Assembly (NCBI RefSeq): GCF_026340975.1
Contig: NZ_JAPEOS010000002.1
Coordinates: 700,501-764,500 of the forward strand
Source: Streptomyces sp. NBC_01214
GTDB taxonomy: Bacteria; Actinomycetota; Actinomycetes; Streptomycetales; Streptomycetaceae
DNA length: 64,000 nucleotides
Direction: 5' to 3'
Shown here piece after piece: positions 7,529 through 16,144 of this stretch. How positions within the stretch are numbered: the stretch's first letter is position 1; each line of letters opens with the position of its first letter. Both the position numbers and the translations under genes were made by a program. Under the pieces are notes generated by a model, which saw nothing but the letters and a program-made list of their open reading frames with translations, had not been told where the DNA came from and searched no databases.

Positions 7529-7960
7529 CTACCTGGGGTCGTCCGTCTGCCAGGGGTGCGCGAAGGCTCCGGGGCGCAGGCCCCACGCGGTGAGCGCGGC
7601 GAGCAGGCCGGCCTCGTCCGTAGCCTCGGCGGACGCGACGAGGACCGCGCCGACGTCGTAGTCGAAGCCGTCGAGGCGTTCGCCGTCGTACTCCCAGTGC
7701 TTCAGCCGGAAGCGGCGGCCCGTGTCGCCGCGCGCCCAGCCCTCGTCCCGTGCCCGGTCGTCGGCCCGGCTGCGGGCGGGGGTCACGTCCACGAACGCGC
7801 GGCGGCCCGGGCGGGACGCCGGGACCTCCGTCACCAGTCTCCGGCCGAGGCGGAGCGCGGTCAGCTTGTCCACCGGCCAGTCGGATCGGTCGTGCGGTGA
7901 GTCCGGCGAGTCCGGCGAGTCCGGTGAGTCCGGTGAGTCCGGTGAGTCCATGGACTCCAT
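7529..7960 (-). CDS. Hypothetical protein with an N-terminal Asp-Ser-Pro repeat
   Basis: The product is about 143 residues long. It opens MESM and then six DSP tripeptides encoded by a perfect-length 9-bp tandem repeat. The rest is a compact domain rich in Arg and Asp (DKLTALRLGRRLVTEVPASRPGRRAFVDVTPAR, then WEYDGERLDGFDYDVGAVLVASAEATDEAGLLAALTAWGL). I do not recognise the family. A second ATG at 7951 is equally possible. Repeat-copy changes would only lengthen or shorten the tail because the unit is a multiple of three. Confidence 0.65.
   Translation of the reverse strand: MESMDSPDSPDSPDSPDSPDSPHDRSDWPVDKLTALRLGRRLVTEVPASRPGRRAFVDVTPARSRADDRARDEGWARGDTGRRFRLKHWEYDGERLDGFDYDVGAVLVASAEATDEAGLLAALTAWGLRPGAFAHPWQTDDPR
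7896..7949. repeat. Six 9-bp tandem repeats (GGYGAGTCC)
   Basis: Six consecutive units, GGTGAGTCC or GGCGAGTCC, lie at 7896-7949. On the minus strand they encode the Asp-Ser-Pro repeat of the 7529-7960 gene. Copy number is likely to vary between strains. Confidence 0.9.
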
Positions 7961-8083
7961 TCTGGTCGAGTGCCCGACTGGCGAACCGCCTTACGGGCGG
8001 GACGACTTGAGATGCGGAACGGATGTTGTCGAAGATCTGTCCGTTTCGGGTGCGTTCGTGCGGGCAGGTTGCAACTCCATGCA

Positions 8084-8095
8084 GGACTAAAGTCC
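8084..8095. promoter_or_regulatory. DevR/OsdR-like box
   Basis: GGACTAAAGTCC lies about 120 bases before the deacetylase start. Its arms GGACT and AGTCC pair around AA, as in the core of the DosR/DevR consensus (GGGACTWWAGTCCC). Related half-sites (GGTCCC, AGTCCC) follow at 8100-8116. The match is to a remembered consensus; binding is inferred. Confidence 0.4.
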
Positions 8096-8214
8096 CATCG
8101 GTCCCAACAGTCCCATAACTGGGAATTTATGGGCTATTTGGCTGGAACTCCCCGGCGGTGACGAACGTCCTGATCCACAGAACGCTCACACAGCGGATGG
8201 GGAGGGGACAGCTC

Positions 8215-9093
8215 ATGAGCTTCTCGGCGCGTGCGCACAACAAGGGTGTCCGGGCCGGTGTCGCCGTCGTGGCCTCGGCCACCGCCGTGGCGGCGACCGT
8301 GTGGGGCGCGGCGGCCCTGTTCGGACCGGACGGCACCGCCGCCTCCCGGCAGAACGCGGCCCGCCCGGGCGCCACCGACCACTCCGGTCGCGGCGACGAC
8401 GGCCGGCCCGGGGAGCAGCCACAGGGGATACCCGAGGGCATAGCCCACGCGTCCGAGGGCGGCGGCAACGCCGTCAACATCACCATCGACGACGGCCCCG
8501 ACCCCCGCTGGACCCCGAAGGTGCTGGACGTACTGCGCCGGCACGACGTCAAGGCGACCTTCTGCATGGTCGGGCCGCAGGCCAAGGCCCATCCAGACCT
8601 GGTGAAGAAGGTGGTCGCGGCCGGGCACCGGCTCTGCGACCACACCATGAACCACGACACGGCCATGGACAAGAAGCCCGTCGCCTACCAGGAACAGCAG
8701 ATCCTGGAGGCGAAGAAGCTGATCGAGGAAGCCGCGGGCGGCGGCGCGAAGGTCGAGTACTACCGGGCCCCCGGCGGCGCGTTCACCCCGGACAGCCGGC
8801 GCATCGCCGCCGCGCACGGCATGCGGCCGCTCGGCTGGAACGTCGACACCAAGGACTTCGACAAGCCGGGTACCGCCGCCATCGTGAACGCAGTCAAGCG
8901 CGAGGTCGGCAACGGCCCGACGATGCTCTTCCACGACGGCGGCGGCAACCGCGCCCAGACCGTCGACGCCCTCGACCAGGTGCTGACCTGGCTCAAGGAG
9001 CAGGGCCGGCCCACCGGCTTCCCCGTCCGCACCGCCCCGGACACCCCGGACACCCGCGCCGCGGACGCGTCCGCCGCGGCCGGCTCCTCCTGA
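8215..9093 (+). CDS. Secreted polysaccharide deacetylase (CE4, NodB domain)
   Basis: The 292-residue protein has a signal/anchor segment (about 12-35), a low-complexity spacer, and a NodB domain from about residue 85. CE4 motif 1 is present as TIDDGPDP (catalytic/metal D92-D93), motif 2 as DHTMNH (metal ligands H143 and H147), motif 3 as RAPGGAFTPDSRR, and motif 4 near LGWNVDTKDF. It should remove N- or O-acetyl groups from a cell-envelope or external polysaccharide outside the membrane. The start ATG follows GGGGAGGGGACAG. A DevR-like box lies upstream. Confidence 0.92.
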   Translation: MSFSARAHNKGVRAGVAVVASATAVAATVWGAAALFGPDGTAASRQNAARPGATDHSGRGDDGRPGEQPQGIPEGIAHASEGGGNAVNITIDDGPDPRWTPKVLDVLRRHDVKATFCMVGPQAKAHPDLVKKVVAAGHRLCDHTMNHDTAMDKKPVAYQEQQILEAKKLIEEAAGGGAKVEYYRAPGGAFTPDSRRIAAAHGMRPLGWNVDTKDFDKPGTAAIVNAVKREVGNGPTMLFHDGGGNRAQTVDALDQVLTWLKEQGRPTGFPVRTAPDTPDTRAADASAAAGSS

Positions 9094-9215
9094 CGCGCCC
9101 GCCGCCCCCTGACACGCCGTCCGCCGGGCGAACGGGTGACGGTCGACGACGCTGACCCGCCCGCGTTGTTCCCTGGTCGGGCACGGACGAACGTACGCCC
9201 GATCAGGAGGCTCCT

Positions 9216-9545
9216 GTGGCCATCGCCCCCGCCAGACTGTCCGACCCGGTGGTCGGCGCCCTCGTCGCCGCCGTCAACGCGCACGACAGGGACGCCTTCC
9301 TCGCGGTCCTGACCGCCGACGCGACCATGTCCGACGACGGCTCCGACCGCGATCTGCACGACTGGATCGACCGGGAGATCTTCGACTCCGGCGGCCACAT
9401 GGACGTCCAGTCCGAGTCCGACGGCGGCCGCACCCTGCTCGTCAACTACCGCAACGACACCTGGGGCGAGATGCGCACCACGTGGCGCTTCGTGATCGCC
9501 CCCGGTGGCGGCCGGATCAGCCGCTTCGAGACCGGTCAGGCCTGA
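9216..9545 (+). CDS. SnoaL/NTF2-like small protein
   Basis: The 109-residue protein starts at a GTG preceded by AGGAGG at 9205-9210. It shows an NTF2-like pattern: LVAAVNAHDRDAFLAVLTADATMSDDGSDRDLHDWIDREIF, then strands ending TTWRFVIAPGGGRISRFETGQA. Family members are small ligand-binding or isomerase-like proteins. No substrate can be named. It is an isolated forward gene between the deacetylase and a secreted protein gene. Confidence 0.8.
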   Translation: MAIAPARLSDPVVGALVAAVNAHDRDAFLAVLTADATMSDDGSDRDLHDWIDREIFDSGGHMDVQSESDGGRTLLVNYRNDTWGEMRTTWRFVIAPGGGRISRFETGQA

Positions 9546-9636
9546 GCGGACTCCTGGCGGGCTCCGGGCGCTCCCGTACGGGTGAAAGCGCGCCCGGCGT
9601 CGTTCCGGCCCGCCGCAGGGGCCCGTTGGGCCGGGC

Positions 9637-10263
9637 ATGAAGCGCACCCGCATCGCCGCTCTCGCCCTCGCCACCGCCTCCGCGGCCCTCGCGCCCCTCC
9701 TGGGCCAGGCCGCCACCGCCGCGGAGGGCACGGCGTACCTCCAGGACCCGGCAGGCGGCGAGAAGGCCATGAAGTCGATGTGGACCAAGGACGAGATGCA
9801 CAAGGTGGAGGCGCAGTTCCGCTTCCACCCCGGGGTCCAGTACCGGACGGTCACCCGCCCCGGCCCCTCGGGCGCGCCGGACTTCGAGCGCAAGGTCGCC
9901 GACCCCAAGACCCTGGCGTGGCTGCCCGGTTACGAGTTCGCCTGGTCGGTGTCGGACTCGACGGTGGTGAAGAAGGCGCTGACGGTGAAGGAGGGCGAGC
10001 ACCCGATCGTCGTGCACGCCGTACTGCGCTCCGCCGACCGGGCCAAGGTCGCGGAGGTGCACAAGGAACTGACCGGGAAGCCGGCGACCGGGCGGGAGAA
10101 GGTCGCGGGAGACCAGCGGATCGCGTGCGACACCGGGGAGTACACGGTGGAGTGGTCGGTCACCCGCTCGGGCTACGGAACGTTGGTCGGGACGCTGCGC
10201 TGGGACTCCAGCTGCGAGCAGTACCGGACGGCGTTCGCCTCGAACCACGGGCAGCAGCGCTGA
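9637..10263 (+). CDS. Secreted hypothetical protein (208 aa)
   Basis: A clear Sec signal peptide is followed by an Ala-rich cleavage region (GQAATAAEG, about residue 30). The mature part is charged, with no Cys pair until a late C...C (IACDTGEYT and SSCEQYR), which could form a disulphide. I do not recognise a domain. A GC-rich 59-base upstream gap gives no clear promoter. Confidence 0.7.
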   Translation: MKRTRIAALALATASAALAPLLGQAATAAEGTAYLQDPAGGEKAMKSMWTKDEMHKVEAQFRFHPGVQYRTVTRPGPSGAPDFERKVADPKTLAWLPGYEFAWSVSDSTVVKKALTVKEGEHPIVVHAVLRSADRAKVAEVHKELTGKPATGREKVAGDQRIACDTGEYTVEWSVTRSGYGTLVGTLRWDSSCEQYRTAFASNHGQQR

Positions 10264-10411
10264 GGGTCCGGGTGGAGGCCGGCCGCCCCGTGCACCTTGT
10301 GGGTGCTCGTCGGGCGACTGGGCCGAGGCCTTGGATCAAGTGCCGTAGGGGCTATAGTGCCGCACGGGGTGGTCTGCGGCATGGGTCGAAGGTCCCGTGT
10401 CGAGGAACTTC

Positions 10412-11698
10412 TCAGTGTTTCTTGGAGGCTTGGGCGGCCTGTCCGGCGATGTCCTCCAGCACGGCCTTGGGGTTGCCGGTCGGTTCCACGGCGCGTCCGA
10501 TGTTGCGCTTGATGGTGTCGCTGACCGTCAGCCACGACGGGTCGTTGACCGGGTAGAGCTGGGCGCCGCGCAGCGCGTTGAGGAACTGCGTGTCGTTCTT
10601 GTCCAGGCCGCCCCCGGCCGGGGTGCGCGAGGCCGTGACGGTGGACGGCAGCAGGTGGTACCGGTCGGCGAAGTCCGAGAGGTTCTCGTCCTGGTAGATG
10701 AACTCCAGGAACCTGCCGATCTCCGCGCGCTTGCCGTTCTGCTTGAAGGCCATCATCCAGTCGGCGACACCGACGGTCGGCGGGAGCACCCCGGTGCCCA
10801 GGTTGTCCGAGACCGGCATGGAAGTGGTCGAGACGCTGATGCCCTTGGCGCGCGCCTCGTGGGCGAGCGAGGGATAGCCGTTGACCATGCCGACCTCGCC
10901 GCGCAGGAAGGCGGCGAAGGCGTCGGCGCGGTTCAGCTCGGACGGCGGGGTCGGGCCGGTGAACCCGGCACCGACCATCTCCTTCTTGACCCAGTCCCAG
11001 GTCGCGATGTTCTGGTCGGAGGCCAGGCTGTAGTTGCCGCTGCTGTCGGCGTAGCCGCCGCCGTTGCTCAGCTCCCAGATCAGCGCCTCGGCGTGCGCCT
11101 CCTCCGGGCCGAGCGGCAGGGCGTAGGGGTACTTCACGCCCTTGTCCTTGAGCGCCTTGGCGTCGGACTTGAGGTCGGACCAGGTCTTGGGGGGCTCCTT
11201 GATGCCGGCCTTGGCGAAGAGCGCCTCGTTGTAGAAGAGGAGACGGCTGCTCGCCACGAAGGGCAGGCCGTAGAGGGTGTTGCCGACGGAGCCCGCGTCG
11301 GCGAGCGGCTGGAGGAAATTCGCCTCGGCGGTGACCGAGAGGAGTTCGTCCGCGGGATACAGCTTCCCCTGGGCCGCGAAGTCCGAGTAAGACCCCATGA
11401 GCGCCATGTCCGGCGCCTTGCCGGCCTTGACCATACGGGAGACTTCGCGGTCGATGTCGGCCCACGGCAGGAGTTTGACGTCGAGCTTGATTCCGGGGTT
11501 CGCCTCGGTGAAATCGGCCGCCATCTTCTCCCAGTAGGGCTTGGAACTGGTGGTCGGACTGTCGCCGTATTCGGCGGCGACCAGATGCAGCGTACCGCTG
11601 TCACCTGCACCGTCTCCGTCGCCACCGCATCCGGCCAGCGGTATCAGCAGACCGAGCACGGCCGTGGTGGCGGTCGTGCCGGAAATTCTTCGTCGCAC
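10412..11698 (-). CDS. ABC sugar transporter substrate-binding lipoprotein (orphan)
   Basis: The 428-residue family 1 extracellular solute-binding protein has a lipobox PLAGC with lipidation at C24. Typical features follow: ANPGIKLDVKLLPWADIDREVSRMVKAGKAPDMALM in the N-lobe, then GLPFVASSRLLFYNEALFAKAG and PKTWSDL in the hinge region. It would capture a sugar or oligosaccharide outside the membrane. No permease or ATPase gene adjoins it, so it must use a transporter encoded elsewhere, or is a relic or sensor component. Streptomyces commonly share one ATPase (MsiK) among such systems. Confidence 0.9.
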   Translation of the reverse strand: MRRRISGTTATTAVLGLLIPLAGCGGDGDGAGDSGTLHLVAAEYGDSPTTSSKPYWEKMAADFTEANPGIKLDVKLLPWADIDREVSRMVKAGKAPDMALMGSYSDFAAQGKLYPADELLSVTAEANFLQPLADAGSVGNTLYGLPFVASSRLLFYNEALFAKAGIKEPPKTWSDLKSDAKALKDKGVKYPYALPLGPEEAHAEALIWELSNGGGYADSSGNYSLASDQNIATWDWVKKEMVGAGFTGPTPPSELNRADAFAAFLRGEVGMVNGYPSLAHEARAKGISVSTTSMPVSDNLGTGVLPPTVGVADWMMAFKQNGKRAEIGRFLEFIYQDENLSDFADRYHLLPSTVTASRTPAGGGLDKNDTQFLNALRGAQLYPVNDPSWLTVSDTIKRNIGRAVEPTGNPKAVLEDIAGQAAQASKKH

Positions 11699-11918
11699 GG
11701 GTGTATTCCCCTGATTTTCTTTTGGATCCAGTTATTACTTATGAGTTGCTCCCGGGCTGGGGTGTCCCTCGATGGCCCGTTGGCCGGAATTCTCTCCTGA
11801 GGGAGGGTGGTTGATTCCATGGGGGGCGTACTTGTGGTCAATGCTCCAACTGGGGCTTTTCTTGATGGTGTTTTCCGATATGCGATCCGAATACTGGACG
11901 CGCGTAGACATGACGAAA

Positions 11919-11945
11919 AGCCCGTTTCCGGTTTCGGAACGGGCT
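11919..11945 (-). terminator. Rho-independent terminator of the SUKH gene
   Basis: On the minus strand AGCCCGTTCCG pairs with CGGAAACGGGCT (one bulged base) around a short loop and is followed by TTTT. It lies 26 bases past the stop of the SUKH gene and is one of the few hairpins here with a U-tract. Confidence 0.75.
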
Positions 11946-11970
11946 CTACGGGTGCGGGTGCGGGTGTGGG

Positions 11971-12588
11971 CTAGTCGGCGAACTCGCCCGCGTACGGGTC
12001 GGGCTCGCCCGTCTCCGGGTTGCGGCCCTCCTGCCAGCGCCGCTGGGCCTTGCGCCAGTGCACGAAGCTGAGGTGGCCGCCGTCCCAGAAGGTGATGCTG
12101 ACGGGACTCACGTCGAACTCGTCGGAGCACAGCCGGTAGAGGAACTCGGCCATGCCGTACGGGTACACCGCGAAGGAATCGGCGGTGTGCCGCCCGCAGA
12201 CCAGGACCGGCCACCGGTCCGGATCGGGATCGGAGGTGAGCCAGCACAGGATGTCCGACCCGCCGGTGACGCCCCAGGCGATGATCGACTCGGGGTCCAC
12301 GTCGAAGGCGGAGCGGCCGCCCTCCGCCTCCCAGGTCTGACGGGCGTTGTCGGTCTCCTCGACCATTCCGGTCGGGTCCCACTGGAGTCCGGGCTTGGGC
12401 AGCGGCAACAGGATGCTGGCCTCGCCGTTGATGGAGCCCGCGCCGAAGCGGCCCATGAACGCGATGAAATCGGCCGGGAACCGGGTGCCCCAGACGGCCT
12501 CCACCGCCGGCCAGTCGATGTCCTCGTCGGCGCCGTGCGTCGCCGGCATGATCTGCTCCAGCGCCTTGATCCGCGCGTTCTCCGTCAT
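11971..12588 (-). CDS. SMI1/KNR4 (SUKH) family protein
   Basis: The 205-residue protein has the SUKH-type start: DIDWPAVEAVWGTRFPADFIAFMGRFGAGSINGEASIL, with Trp, Gly and the conserved PADF..F pattern. Later parts include ITFWDGGHLSFVHW. Bacterial SUKH proteins are often immunity proteins against polymorphic or contact-dependent toxins, but many stand alone. No toxin gene adjoins this one. It has its own terminator and lies 59 bases downstream of the DUF192 gene on the same strand. Confidence 0.82.
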   Translation of the reverse strand: MTENARIKALEQIMPATHGADEDIDWPAVEAVWGTRFPADFIAFMGRFGAGSINGEASILLPLPKPGLQWDPTGMVEETDNARQTWEAEGGRSAFDVDPESIIAWGVTGGSDILCWLTSDPDPDRWPVLVCGRHTADSFAVYPYGMAEFLYRLCSDEFDVSPVSITFWDGGHLSFVHWRKAQRRWQEGRNPETGEPDPYAGEFAD

Positions 12589-12647
12589 GCCGCTCCCCTG
12601 ATGCCCCAGCTCAACCGCCCCAACCTACTGCCAGCGAGGGGCCTCGC

Positions 12648-13022
12648 CTAGCGGGGAGCGAGACGCCCCGGTACGTCCACCTTGATCGTGGTTCCGGCCC
12701 GCAGGCCCCAGCCCGCCATGGCACCGGCCGCCGACTCCAGGACGTGCCGGGAGCGCAGTCGCGGCAGCCCGAGCCGGCCCGGCGCCATGGTGACCACGGC
12801 GAGCACGCCCAGGTCGCGGTCGAGGTACGCCACGTCGATCGCGAAGCGCATCCGGAAGGTGTGCACGCTCGCCGCGGGGGTCAGCAGCATCGCGCCGTCG
12901 ATCCCGTCCCGCCCGAGCAGGCCCCGGGTCCGCGCCCCGTACGAGGCGGCGACCTCCAGCGGGATCTCCTCAGGGTCCGCGCCGACCAGCAGGGTGCCGT
13001 TGCCGTCACGCCAATTCGCCAT
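12648..13022 (-). CDS. DUF192 domain protein
   Basis: The 124-residue protein matches the DUF192 pattern: A-x-x-x-RTRGLLGRDGIDGAMLLTPAASVHTFRMRFAIDVAYLDRD, then VVTMAPGRLGLPRLRSRHVLESAAGAMAGWGLRAG. In Streptomyces this gene is commonly adjacent to Tad pilus genes, which fits the prepilin peptidase 277 bases away on the other strand. Biochemical role is not established. Confidence 0.88.
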   Translation of the reverse strand: MANWRDGNGTLLVGADPEEIPLEVAASYGARTRGLLGRDGIDGAMLLTPAASVHTFRMRFAIDVAYLDRDLGVLAVVTMAPGRLGLPRLRSRHVLESAAGAMAGWGLRAGTTIKVDVPGRLAPR

Positions 13023-13299
13023 GGCGGCCAGCCTAGGGCGTCCTGCCGATCACGTCGGGCCCGCCGGTCCCGGCACCGCGCCTCGCCGGGTCGTCCGCGG
13101 TCGTCGGTGCTCCGTACGGACTCCCCCGTCCGCCTCGCGACGCTCCCCCTCGGCCCTGCGGGCCCTGGGAGACCCCATGGCGCCAGACCCCGCTTCCTGA
13201 CCCGGCAAGATCCGAAAGAGGGGCCCGGGGGCGGGGCGCCGCGGCGCGGAGCTGCTCCCCGCCCCGCGCAGCCGCACCCGTCGGCGCTACCGTCGCCGC

Positions 13300-14073
13300 A
13301 TGGGTGTCGCCCTGATCGTTCTTGCCGCCGGATACGGCGCCGCCGCGGGATGGCTGCTGCCGCGTGCCGCGTACCGGTTCTCCGTCGAGCCGGGGGAGCC
13401 CTGGCGCGACCGCTGCCCGCAGGGGCACCGGGTGCGCGGCTGGCTCGGACCGGCCCGCTGCCGGGTTCCCGCGGGGGCCGTCGTGCAGGGTCCGGGCGGC
13501 CGGCCCCCCGAGTCCGCGGCGCCGCACGCCTACGGGAGGCGCGCCGTCCCCCTCGCCGCCCTCGTCGGGGCGCTCTGTGCCGCGCTCGGGGCCGCCGTCG
13601 GGGCGCGGCCCGAGGTACTGCCCTACGTGGGGCTCGCCCCGGTGCTCGTACTGCTCTCGCTCGTGGACCGCGCCGTGCACCGGCTGCCGGACGTGCTGAC
13701 CCTGCCGCTCGCCGTCGCGGTCGCCGCCGGACTCGGTGCGGCCGCCCTCCTGCCCCGCGCCGGAGGCGACTGGCGGCTCGCCCTGCTGGGCGGCGGCGCG
13801 CTGTCGGCGGCGTACCTGCTGCTCCATCTGATCAACCCCGCCGGCATGGGCTTCGGCGACGTCAAGCTGGCGCTCTCGCTGGGGGTCGCTCTTGGGTGGT
13901 ACGGGTGGGGGGTATGGTCCGCCGGGGCCTTCCTCGGCCTGCTCTACGGGGCCCTGTACGGGCTGGTCCTGTTGCTGCGCGGCCCCGACGAGCGGAATCA
14001 GGGCTACGCGTTCGGCCCCTTCATGGGGGCCGGAGCACTCACCGGAGTGCTGCTGGGTGGTTTCGGAGCGTAA
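13300..14073 (+). CDS. A24 prepilin peptidase (TadV/CpaA-like)
   Basis: The 257-residue polytopic protein has the two catalytic aspartates of the type IV prepilin peptidase family: D123 in LVDRAVHRLPD and D187 in the GxGD motif (GMGFGDVKL). An N-terminal stretch between the first two TM segments has Cys residues but not the full zinc-type CxxC pairs of PilD. It should cleave the Flp prepilin at 839-1096 after Gly38 at the inner membrane. It lies 12 kb from the pilin, separated by unrelated genes. Confidence 0.9.
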   Translation: MGVALIVLAAGYGAAAGWLLPRAAYRFSVEPGEPWRDRCPQGHRVRGWLGPARCRVPAGAVVQGPGGRPPESAAPHAYGRRAVPLAALVGALCAALGAAVGARPEVLPYVGLAPVLVLLSLVDRAVHRLPDVLTLPLAVAVAAGLGAAALLPRAGGDWRLALLGGGALSAAYLLLHLINPAGMGFGDVKLALSLGVALGWYGWGVWSAGAFLGLLYGALYGLVLLLRGPDERNQGYAFGPFMGAGALTGVLLGGFGA

Positions 14074-14132
14074 TCATCGTGCGCCAATGCACGCAGCATG
14101 CTTTACGAAGGGTTATGGTGGAACCCCCCCCT

Positions 14133-14173
14133 CGGGCCGGTCCGTATCCCCCCCACGGACCGGCCCGTTTTTT
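14133..14173 (+). terminator. Strong intrinsic terminator
   Basis: The perfect 12-bp stem CGGGCCGGTCCG (14133-14144) / CGGACCGGCCCG (14156-14167) is followed by TTTTTT. It ends forward transcription 60 bases after the prepilin peptidase stop and insulates the reverse aldo/keto reductase gene. Confidence 0.9.
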
Positions 14174-14215
14174 GTTTTCCGGCTCCTCGGCCGCGCTGCG
14201 CGATAAAAGCGCAGG

Positions 14216-15253
14216 TCAGCCGCGTTGGGCCCAGATGTTGGTGCCGGGGGTGGAGACGGCGAGGGAGTCGATCTCCTTCAACTCGTCCTCCCCGAGCGGC
14301 GCGGACGCCAGTGCGGCCACGTTCTCCTCCAGCTGCGGCACGCTCGACGCACCGATCAGGGCCGAGGTCATGCGGTCGTCGCGGAGCACCCACTTGAGGG
14401 CCAGCTGGGCGAGGGACTGCCCGCGGCGGGCCGCGATCTCGTTCAGACCGGTCAGCCGGCGGAGCACCTCGTCCGAGAGCAGGTCCGGGTTCAGGGACTT
14501 GCCCTGCGCGGCCCGCGAGTCCGCCGGGATGCCCTTCAGGTACTTGCCGGTCAGCATGCCCTGCGCGAGCGGCGCGAAGGAGATGCAGCCCATGCCGGCG
14601 TCCTCCAGGGTGTCCAGCAGCCCGTCCTCCTCCGTCCAGCGATTGATCATGGAGTAGGAGGGCTGGTGGATGAGCGGGCGCACGCCCATCCCGCGCAGGA
14701 TCCGCACGGCCTCGGCCGTCTGCTCCGCCGTGTAGGAGGAGACGCCCACGTACAGGGCCTTGCCCTGCTGGACCGCGGACGCGAGGGCGCCCATGGTCTC
14801 CTCCAGCGGGGTGTCCGGGTCGAAGCGGTGCGAGTAGAAGACGTCGACGTAGTCCACGCCCATCCGCTTCAGCGAGGCGTCGAGCGAGCTGAGCAGGTAC
14901 TTGCGGCTGCCCCACTCGCCGTACGGCCCGGCGTGCATCAGGTAGCCGGCCTTGGTCGACAGGATCAGCTCGTCCCGGTAGGACGCGAAGTCCTGCGAAA
15001 AGATCTTGCCGAAATTCAGCTCGGCCGAGCCGGGCGGCGGGCCGTAGTTGTTCGCCAGGTCGAAGTGGGTGATGCCGAGGTCGAAGGCCCGGCGGAGGAT
15101 CGCCCGCTGGGACTCCAGGGACCTGTCGTCGCCGAAGTTGTGCCAGAGGCCGAGGGAGATGGCGGGGAGCTTGAGGCCGCTGTGGCCGGTGCGCCGGTAC
15201 TCCATGGAGTCGTAGCGCGAGGGCTCTGCCCGATAGGGATTGGTATCAGTCAC
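14216..15253 (-). CDS. Aldo/keto reductase, YghZ-type
   Basis: The 345-residue NADPH-dependent reductase has a start GTG preceded by GGAGGACAAC. The N-terminus (MEYRRTGHSGLKLPAISLGLWHNFG) and the catalytic residues of the aldo/keto reductase tetrad are present: D and Y in FDLANNYG, K in ILSTKAGY and H in VFYSHRFD. It most resembles L-glyceraldehyde-3-phosphate reductases (YghZ/Gpr) that detoxify aldehydes. Divergent to the prenyltransferase gene. Confidence 0.93.
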   Translation of the reverse strand: MTDTNPYRAEPSRYDSMEYRRTGHSGLKLPAISLGLWHNFGDDRSLESQRAILRRAFDLGITHFDLANNYGPPPGSAELNFGKIFSQDFASYRDELILSTKAGYLMHAGPYGEWGSRKYLLSSLDASLKRMGVDYVDVFYSHRFDPDTPLEETMGALASAVQQGKALYVGVSSYTAEQTAEAVRILRGMGVRPLIHQPSYSMINRWTEEDGLLDTLEDAGMGCISFAPLAQGMLTGKYLKGIPADSRAAQGKSLNPDLLSDEVLRRLTGLNEIAARRGQSLAQLALKWVLRDDRMTSALIGASSVPQLEENVAALASAPLGEDELKEIDSLAVSTPGTNIWAQRG

Positions 15254-15382
15254 GTTGTCCTCCCTATCACGGACTTGTGACAGACCGAGTTGGGTACCCG
15301 ATCCCACCGAGCAGTAATGTGGCGGACTCGGGGGAGGGACCGCTTTTCGCACGGGGGCAAGGCACGGAGGGGCTGGAAGATC

Positions 15383-16144
15383 GTGAAGTTGCGCGACCTG
15401 GTGTACAGGCTTTACGCACGCCGGGTGGAAGGCCGCCTCGACCATGACGCGGCGCCCAAGCACATCGGCGTCATCCTGGACGGAAACCGCCGCTGGGCGA
15501 AGGCGTCCGGAGGGACGACGGAGCAGGGCCACCAGGCCGGCGCCGACAAGATCTCCGAGATGCTGGGCTGGTGCACCGAGACGGACGTCGAGGTCGTCAC
15601 CCTGTGGATGCTCTCCACGGACAACCTGGACCGGCCGGAGGTCGAGCTCCGCCCGCTGCTGAACATCATCGAGAACACCGTGCGGGGCCTCGCCGCGGAC
15701 GGCCGCTGGCGCGTCCACCACGTGGGCAACCTCGACATCCTGCCCGCCCGGACGCAGAACGTGCTCAAGGAGGCCGAGCAGGCCACCCACGACGTCGACG
15801 GGATACTCGTCAACGTCGCCGTCGGCTACGGCGGCCGCCAGGAGATCGCCGATGCGGTGCGCTCGCTGCTCCTCGAGCACGCGCGCAAGGGCACCTCCTT
15901 CGAGGAGCTCGCCGAGATCCTCGACATCGACCACATCGCCGAGCACCTCTACACGCGCGGCCAGCCGGACCCGGACCTCGTCATCCGCACCAGCGGCGAG
16001 CAGCGGCTGTCCGGATTCATGCTCTGGCAGAGCGCGCACAGCGAGTACTACTTCTGCGACGTCTTCTGGCCGGCCTTCCGCAAGGTCGACTTCCTGCGGG
16101 CCCTGCGCGACTACGCGGCACGTCACCGGCGCTACGGCACCTGA
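15383..16144 (+). CDS. uppS: cis-prenyltransferase (isoprenyl transferase, UppS family)
   Basis: The 253-residue enzyme condenses isopentenyl diphosphate in Z configuration to give a polyprenyl diphosphate carrier for cell-wall synthesis. Region I, HIGVILDGNRRWAK, contains the Mg/catalytic Asp (D33); the C-terminal signature RTSGEQRLSGFMLWQSAHSEYYF carries the isopentenyl-diphosphate-binding Arg and Ser. The GTG at 15383 begins VKLRDLVYRLYARR, the usual N-terminus; earlier in-frame starts exist but look non-coding. Streptomyces usually carry more than one such gene, so chain length is not certain. Confidence 0.92.
   Translation: MKLRDLVYRLYARRVEGRLDHDAAPKHIGVILDGNRRWAKASGGTTEQGHQAGADKISEMLGWCTETDVEVVTLWMLSTDNLDRPEVELRPLLNIIENTVRGLAADGRWRVHHVGNLDILPARTQNVLKEAEQATHDVDGILVNVAVGYGGRQEIADAVRSLLLEHARKGTSFEELAEILDIDHIAEHLYTRGQPDPDLVIRTSGEQRLSGFMLWQSAHSEYYFCDVFWPAFRKVDFLRALRDYAARHRRYGT

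Noticed and set aside
5736..7586. Long reverse open frame opposite the MFS gene
   Set aside because: It is low-complexity His/Asp/Gly/Arg sequence, typical of an antisense shadow in high-GC DNA, and is entirely covered by a good MFS gene.
14074..14132. Small RNA ending at the 14133-14173 terminator
   Set aside because: A weak TTATGGT box can be imagined, but spacing to any -35 is poor; the terminator is explained by the prepilin peptidase gene.
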